This document shows positions 59,611 to 64,000 of a DNA stretch of 64,000 nt, one piece after another. Under the pieces are notes generated by a model. That model saw only the letters and a list, made by a program, of their open reading frames with translations. It was not told the DNA's origin and ran no database searches. The position numbers and the translations under genes were made by a program. Position 1 is the first letter of the stretch. Every line of letters starts with the position of its first letter. The stretch is taken from positions 1,834,595 through 1,898,594 of the forward strand of contig CP070651.1 of the NCBI GenBank assembly GCA_020354625.1, read 5' to 3'. The DNA is from Trueperaceae bacterium. Lineage in GTDB: Bacteria; Deinococcota; Deinococci; Deinococcales; Trueperaceae.

Positions 59611-59734
59611 CGCTATCTGGCTTGTAGAATCTTGCGAGCGCAGGCTGTGGATCTTGCTAAACATCTACACTTTGCAGCACATCCTTCAGCCTGGCGAGTC
59701 ATTATAGTTCGAAGATGGTATCTGGGTGTGCCCA

Positions 59735-60571
59735 TCAAACAACGGTAGGTAACAGTTCTAGCACACTCAATTCAGGGGGACAGTTGAAGCGGATCGGTAG
59801 CATGCTCGTTCCCAACCCCCTAGAAACATAAGCAGGGGCTGCAGCTTCGACCCACCCCTCTGCGAACCGTTTGCCGTAACGTGATGATGTGAGCGGTGGA
59901 CCGATCAGGGGGAGTTTGATCTGTCCGCCGTGGGTGTGCCCGCAGAGCGTCAGTCCGACCGAGGCCGGTACTTGGGGGAGCAAGTCGGGGTTGTGGGACA
60001 AAAGGATGCAGGCTGCGTCAGTAGGTCTAGCACCGAGCGCCAGCTCGAGATCCGGCCTACCATTGTGAAAGTCGTCGACTCCAGCCAGGAAGAGGTCGTT
60101 TCGTAGTAAGACGCCGCGATTGTTGAGAATCTTTATACCGCTCCGATCAAGAACCTGCTCGAGCGTCTGAATGTGTGGGGCACGGCTCCGATCGTGGTTT
60201 CCCCAAACGCCCCACACACCTAGGGGAGCCCTAAGTTTTTTCAATGCAGATGCGAGCGGCTCTAAATCGGCCCCGGATAGGTGATCGATAAAATCACCGG
60301 TAACGACGATGACTTCAGGCGCTTCGGCCAAGGTCGCGTCTACCCAGGCATCTAACGACTTGCGTTGGTGAAAAGGACCGAAGTGCAAATCGCTTAGCTG
60401 AACGAGCTTGAGGGGGTGCGTGAGACGGTCGGTCGGTACGCGGTGGCGCGTGATGCCAAACCGGTAGGCACCTCCTACGAGCGTTTTTGAAAAGAGCTGA
60501 CCCACCTTCATGGCGATTGGGATGAGGACACGTTTGCGTGTGGTTGGGAGGGTCATCTCTGTAGGGTTCAT
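59735..60571 (-). CDS. metallophosphoesterase (calcineurin-like)
   Basis: A 278-residue protein. Motifs in order: SDLHFG, TGDFID, WGNHD, SHNP and GHTHGGQ, which give the full dinuclear-metal site of YkuE/YaeI-like phosphoesterases. An amphipathic N-terminal segment without a clear twin-arginine motif precedes the domain. I start at ATG 60571 behind GGAAGG, not four codons earlier. It may act on envelope phospholipid headgroups such as UDP-diacylglucosamine, known for YaeI-type enzymes. Confidence 0.88.
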   Translation of the reverse strand: MNPTEMTLPTTRKRVLIPIAMKVGQLFSKTLVGGAYRFGITRHRVPTDRLTHPLKLVQLSDLHFGPFHQRKSLDAWVDATLAEAPEVIVVTGDFIDHLSGADLEPLASALKKLRAPLGVWGVWGNHDRSRAPHIQTLEQVLDRSGIKILNNRGVLLRNDLFLAGVDDFHNGRPDLELALGARPTDAACILLSHNPDLLPQVPASVGLTLCGHTHGGQIKLPLIGPPLTSSRYGKRFAEGWVEAAAPAYVSRGLGTSMLPIRFNCPPELSVLELLPTVV

Positions 60572-60614
60572 ATAACCTTCCAACGGGAGGAGAAGTCGGG
60601 TTTACCCGTTCAGG

Positions 60615-60970
60615 TTAACGGATCGGACGGTACTGCAGCAGTACCAGGGTGAGATCGTCCTCAACATGCCACCCTTCTAGCGCTTTTAAAAGCCTTTGTA
60701 CAGCGGCTTCGGCATGATGCTGTTGGGTCAAGATGGATTTCATGCGTTTCATCCCGAACAGTTCTCGCTTTCCGTCTGTGCCTGTTCGTTGTGCCTCGCT
60801 GAGGCCATCGGAGTAAAGGCAGAGCATATCACCGGGTTGGAGTTGCACCTGGCGCATCGGATACGATCCCTGCGGAAATGTGCCGATGGGGGGTGCGGTT
60901 CTATTTGGAGGTACTTGCGTAAAAACTCGAGGCTGGCGGGATCGTCTTCGACGACGAGAATTTTCGGCAC
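60615..60970 (-). pseudogene. remnant of a response-regulator/SpoIIE-type phosphatase gene
   Basis: A GTG at 60970 (behind AAGGAG) begins MPKILVVEDDPASLEFLRKYL, the start of a receiver domain. After about 20 codons that frame loses similarity. In the +1-shifted frame, 60615 to about 60880 encodes PPIGTFPQGSY...GDMLCLYSDGLSEAQ...EDDLTLVLLQY, the C-terminal end of a PP2C/SpoIIE phosphatase. Nearly all of the receiver and the front half of the phosphatase are missing. An internal deletion with frameshift explains this. Confidence 0.75.
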
Positions 60971-61063
60971 GGTGCAGCTCCTTACCCAAGGTATAGCGGT
61001 TCGAACCCTGCTGTGCTGACCATACCTTAAAGTCACTCCCGTGTGCGAGCTACAATGGCGGTC

Positions 61064-62521
61064 ATGACTTCGATGGAGATGCACACCCCGGATTGGGTGA
61101 GAGACGCTGTTTTCTACCAGATCTTCCCCGATCGGTTTGCCAAAAGCGAACGTGTAGAAAGACCGGGGAATGTCGAGCCTTGGGATAGTCTTCCGACCAC
61201 ACACGGCTACAAAGGGGGCGATCTTCTGGGTGTCGTCGAGAAACTCGATTATCTGGAGGATCTTGGGGTTAACGCACTGTACTTCAACCCCATCTTTCAG
61301 TCGGCGTCGAACCACCGTTACCACACCCACGACTACGATCGAGTCGATCCGATGTTGGGTGGGAATCTGGCTCTGGCGGAGCTTCTGAAGGAGGCACGTG
61401 CTCGAGGGATGAAAGTGGTTCTAGACGGGGTATTCAATCATGCCAGCCGGGGTTTCTTTCAGTTCAGCGATATCCTTGAAAACGGTCAGAAGAGTCCCTA
61501 TCTCGACTGGTTTCACATTCAAAAATTTCCATTGAATGCCTACGGACAAGGGGAACTCGGCTACGCCGCCTGGTGGAATCTCCCGGCCTTGCCAAAGTTC
61601 AACACGGACACGGAGATGGTGCGCGAGTTCTTATGGCGGGTGGGCACCAAGTGGCTCGAGTTTGGAATCGATGGTTGGCGCTTGGATGTGCCCGGTGAAA
61701 TCGATGACGACGATTTCTGGAGGGAGTTCAGGCGCCGTTGCCGGAATGTCGACCCCGACTGCTATCTCGTTGGTGAGATTTGGGATGATGCCCAAAGGTG
61801 GTTGAGAGGGGATCAGTTCGATGCTGTGATGAACTACCCTCTGACCCGTGCCGTCTTCGGGTTTGTGGCAAAGAGTTTGAATGAGGAGCAGATCAAACGT
61901 TGTGGTTACCGACACGTCCCGAGGCTCAGTGCCAAGGCGTTCGCTGCCGAGGTGGAAGCGATACGGTTAAGGTATCGCCCGGAGGTTGAAGGAGTGCAGC
62001 TCAACTTGCTCGGTAGCCACGATACCCCCCGGGTTCATACCGTTCTCAACGGTGACGAGGCTGCCGTGCGCATGGCGTTTTTGCTGCAGATGACCTTACC
62101 CGGAGCGCCCTGCATCTATTACGGAGATGAGATCGGCTTGAGCGGTAATAACGACCCTTACTGCAGGCAAGGGATGCCGTGGTCGCATCGGGAGGTGTGG
62201 AACCTCGACTTGTACACATATCTCAAAGATCTCATCCGTCTGCGCCAAGAAAACCGAGCGCTTCGCCGTGGTCTTTTCAAGACGGTCTTTGCCAGAGGGA
62301 GCCTGCTCATCTACGCACGAAAAGATGGGCAGACCACGTTCTTGGTGGTGATCAACACCTCGAGTAAGCAGCGAAAGCTGGCCATCAATCTCGATTCGGA
62401 CGTGATCCCGGAAGGTTTCTACCAGAGCGTACGTGGACCTCTGCACCTCGAGCTAAAGGGGCGTCATCTCACCGGGCTCGATATACCTGCGCGCGAAGGG
62501 GTTCTCTACAGTTTGGTGTAA
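61064..62521 (+). CDS. GH13 alpha-glucanase (neopullulanase/cyclomaltodextrinase-like)
   Basis: A 485-residue GH13 enzyme. Catalytic residues: nucleophile Asp208 in GWRLDVPGEI, acid/base Glu238 in VGEIWDD, Asp320 in GSHDTPR. VLDGVFNH and MPWSHREVW are typical of the GH13_20-like subgroup. It hydrolyses alpha-1,4 (and possibly alpha-1,6) glucans. There is no signal peptide, so it is intracellular. The N-terminal CBM34 found in many neopullulanases is missing. The start is ATG 61064, seven bases after TACAAT (61051-61056). Confidence 0.92.
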   Translation: MTSMEMHTPDWVRDAVFYQIFPDRFAKSERVERPGNVEPWDSLPTTHGYKGGDLLGVVEKLDYLEDLGVNALYFNPIFQSASNHRYHTHDYDRVDPMLGGNLALAELLKEARARGMKVVLDGVFNHASRGFFQFSDILENGQKSPYLDWFHIQKFPLNAYGQGELGYAAWWNLPALPKFNTDTEMVREFLWRVGTKWLEFGIDGWRLDVPGEIDDDDFWREFRRRCRNVDPDCYLVGEIWDDAQRWLRGDQFDAVMNYPLTRAVFGFVAKSLNEEQIKRCGYRHVPRLSAKAFAAEVEAIRLRYRPEVEGVQLNLLGSHDTPRVHTVLNGDEAAVRMAFLLQMTLPGAPCIYYGDEIGLSGNNDPYCRQGMPWSHREVWNLDLYTYLKDLIRLRQENRALRRGLFKTVFARGSLLIYARKDGQTTFLVVINTSSKQRKLAINLDSDVIPEGFYQSVRGPLHLELKGRHLTGLDIPAREGVLYSLV

Positions 62522-62776
62522 GGCCACCCACCTTTGTTCGTGCCGTCGGGGTGGTGCGCGGCCTCTACAAATGTAGACCGCCCTTCACGTCCGAGGGTGA
62601 GGTGAGAGTGGACTGTAAAACCGTTCCCACAATTGCTCTTTCTAAAAGTCTTTGTCAATTCGATACTGTCACTCAATAATTGAAAACTTGTAGACAAATT
62701 GATTGACATAAAGCAGATATATGATAAGAAATAGCGATTGTGTAGTTGGTAATTTGGTAAGGCGATCCTTTTTTAT

Positions 62777-62806
62777 TTGACAATACGAAATCTCCTATGC
62801 TACTTT
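62777..62806 (+). promoter_or_regulatory. sigma-70-type promoter of the ammonium transporter gene
   Basis: TTGACA (62777-62782), 18-bp spacer, extended -10 TGC-TACTTT (62801-62806), about 49 bp before the ATG. The 62635-62810 stretch is far more A/T-rich than the rest of the window and contains a second TTGACA at 62703-62708. The remainder of the 333-bp gap from 62522 holds no gene I can support. Confidence 0.65.
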
Positions 62807-62854
62807 ACAAGCTCGATGTCGTGGTACATGGGTCACGACACGGGAGGATAGAAC

Positions 62855-64000
62855 ATGAAAAAAGTGCTCGCTCCTTTAGGACTCGCAATTCTGGGGCACG
62901 GCTTTGCACAGGAAACGCTCGATCCGGCTGCTATCTCTTGGCTTTTGGTGTCCACTGCTTTCGTCTTTTTCATGGTGATCGGCCTGGCCTTTTTCTATGG
63001 GGGCCTGGTTCGCCGCAAGAATGCCCTCAACACCATGATGATGAGCTTTGTATCGCTCGGGATCGTGGGTATCACCTGGGCGGTGATCGGTTATAGCTTG
63101 GCCTATGCCGAAGGTGGACGTTTTATTGGCGGCCTCGGTTACTTTCTGCTGAACAATGTGGGGCTCGACGGTGAGGGCGTACCCACCGTGCTCGATTTCG
63201 CCTTTCAGGGGGCGTTTGCCATCATCACCGCTGCACTCATTTCCGGCGCGATCGTAGAGCGGATGCGCTTTGGGGCCTACATGCTCTTTATCACGATCTG
63301 GAGTGTGGTGATCTACGCACCCATGGCCAAATGGGTCTGGGGCGGGGGATTTTTCGACAACCTGCTAGGTAACAGCGCCATCGATTTTGCGGGTGGCACG
63401 GTTGTACACATCAACGCGGGCATCGCTGCCCTGGTACTGACTTTGGTGATCGGTAACCGGAAGGATTTTGGCAACCGAGCCATGCTCCCCCACCAAGTCC
63501 CTTTCACGCTGCTCGGGGCTGGAATCCTCTGGTTTGGATGGTTCGGTTTCAACGGTGGAAGTGCTTATGCGGCCGACAGCCTGGCTGCCTTGGCCATGAC
63601 CAACACGCTCCTGGCTCCGGCTGCGACCATCGTCGTTTGGGCCATCATCGATCTCCTGCGCACCGGTAAGGTGACCGCGGTGGGGTTGGCGACGGCAGTT
63701 GTGGTCGGTTTGGTCGCGATCACCCCTGCTGCTGGAGTCGTTTCACCACTATCGGCTATCCTCATTGGGGTGATCGCTACTTTCCCATCCTACTTCATCA
63801 TCACGTGGCGCGCTTCGAGCGGTTTGGACGACTCTCTCGACGTCTTCGGTGCCCACGGTGTCGGTGGAATCACAGGCGCCCTCTTGACGGGTCTTTTTGT
63901 GAGTACTGCGTGGGGTGGCGATGTAAACGGAAGCGTTGGCCAAGTTCTCACTCAATTCGTAGCGGTAGCCATCGCCATCCTCTACAGCGGTGTTGGATCG
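62855..64000 (+). CDS. amt: ammonium transporter, Amt family (3' end beyond window)
   Basis: 382 codons are present and the frame is open to the window edge. After a signal-like N-terminus (1-18) come at least ten membrane helices. Conserved Amt features: FFYGGLVRRKNALN (47-60), the pore histidines His185 (GGTVVHINAG) and His334 (VFGAHGVGG), and FGWFGFNGGS. It conducts ammonium across the inner membrane under nitrogen limitation. It has a strong ribosome-binding site, CGGGAGGA. Whether a glnK gene follows cannot be seen. Confidence 0.95.
   Translation, partial: MKKVLAPLGLAILGHGFAQETLDPAAISWLLVSTAFVFFMVIGLAFFYGGLVRRKNALNTMMMSFVSLGIVGITWAVIGYSLAYAEGGRFIGGLGYFLLNNVGLDGEGVPTVLDFAFQGAFAIITAALISGAIVERMRFGAYMLFITIWSVVIYAPMAKWVWGGGFFDNLLGNSAIDFAGGTVVHINAGIAALVLTLVIGNRKDFGNRAMLPHQVPFTLLGAGILWFGWFGFNGGSAYAADSLAALAMTNTLLAPAATIVVWAIIDLLRTGKVTAVGLATAVVVGLVAITPAAGVVSPLSAILIGVIATFPSYFIITWRASSGLDDSLDVFGAHGVGGITGALLTGLFVSTAWGGDVNGSVGQVLTQFVAVAIAILYSGVGS

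Noticed and set aside
60998-61007. GGTTCGAACC resembling a tRNA T-loop
   Set aside because: The stem is too short, and no acceptor, D or anticodon arm can be drawn around it on either strand.

Overview
The window looks like a chromosomal segment of a member of the Deinococcota, most likely near Truepera. This placement is inferred from gene content, not from a search. The best marker is the gene at 48159-48632. It encodes a GreA-like protein whose coiled-coil tip carries four aspartates (DDYDD), the signature of Gfh1, a GreA paralogue I know only from Deinococcus-Thermus. Supporting signs are several start codons only 7-11 nt downstream of a -10 hexamer (leaderless transcription, common in this phylum), frequent GTG/TTG starts, many small intergenic repeats, and a base composition near 60% GC by eye.

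Layout. 1-5.8 kb: dispersed repeats and a catabolic group (CitE-like lyase, DUF433 protein, dimethylformamidase-like protein, SDR dehydrogenase, GNAT acetyltransferase). 5.8-7.6 kb: a three-gene membrane operon around a polytopic protein with a cyclic-nucleotide-binding domain. 7.7-13.5 kb: a very large M14-type peptidase, a HAD hydrolase, a DinB/YfiT protein and two related small proteins. 13.6-26.1 kb: a peptide/amino-acid uptake and processing island. It holds two Asp/Glu/hydantoin racemase-type genes, a complete Dpp/Opp-type ABC transporter whose binding protein is circularly permuted, an amidohydrolase, a zinc alcohol dehydrogenase, an M19 dipeptidase and an M28-like peptidase lacking the catalytic glutamates. 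26.3-35.9 kb: mixed functions (CapA, DinB, TVP38, a 5'-nucleotidase homologue, a PLP decarboxylase, a secreted protein, a CDF transporter, and a DtxR-family regulator with an operator over its own start). 35.9-41.6 kb: a LacI-regulated sugar-type ABC importer with an HpcH/HpaI aldolase. Its promoter carries three tandem operator palindromes. 41.7-50.2 kb: a lone molybdopterin hydroxylase large subunit, a MATE exporter, a lytic transglycosylase, Gfh1 and LysS.

50.6-59.6 kb is a nitrous oxide reduction cluster: cytochrome c, nosZ (Sec-type signal, clade II-like), a four-helix membrane protein, nosL, nosD, nosF, nosY, a TlpA-type thioredoxin, a second cytochrome c and an Rrf2/NsrR-like regulator. 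The cytochromes can feed electrons to NosZ. NosL and NosDFY serve copper-site assembly. The Rrf2 protein is a candidate NO-responsive regulator. 59.7-64 kb: a metallophosphoesterase, the remains of a response-regulator/SpoIIE phosphatase gene, a GH13 alpha-glucanase and the first 382 codons of an ammonium transporter cut by the window end.

Intergenic DNA is rich in repeats. Three 101-bp elements are flanked by TA and look like MITEs of the IS630/mariner type. One sits inside a second, approximately 105-bp inverted-repeat element whose uninterrupted copy lies 40 kb away. There are also two copies of a third palindromic repeat and several patches of degenerate CCCATTACCC-type short repeats. No rRNA, tRNA or CRISPR array was found.
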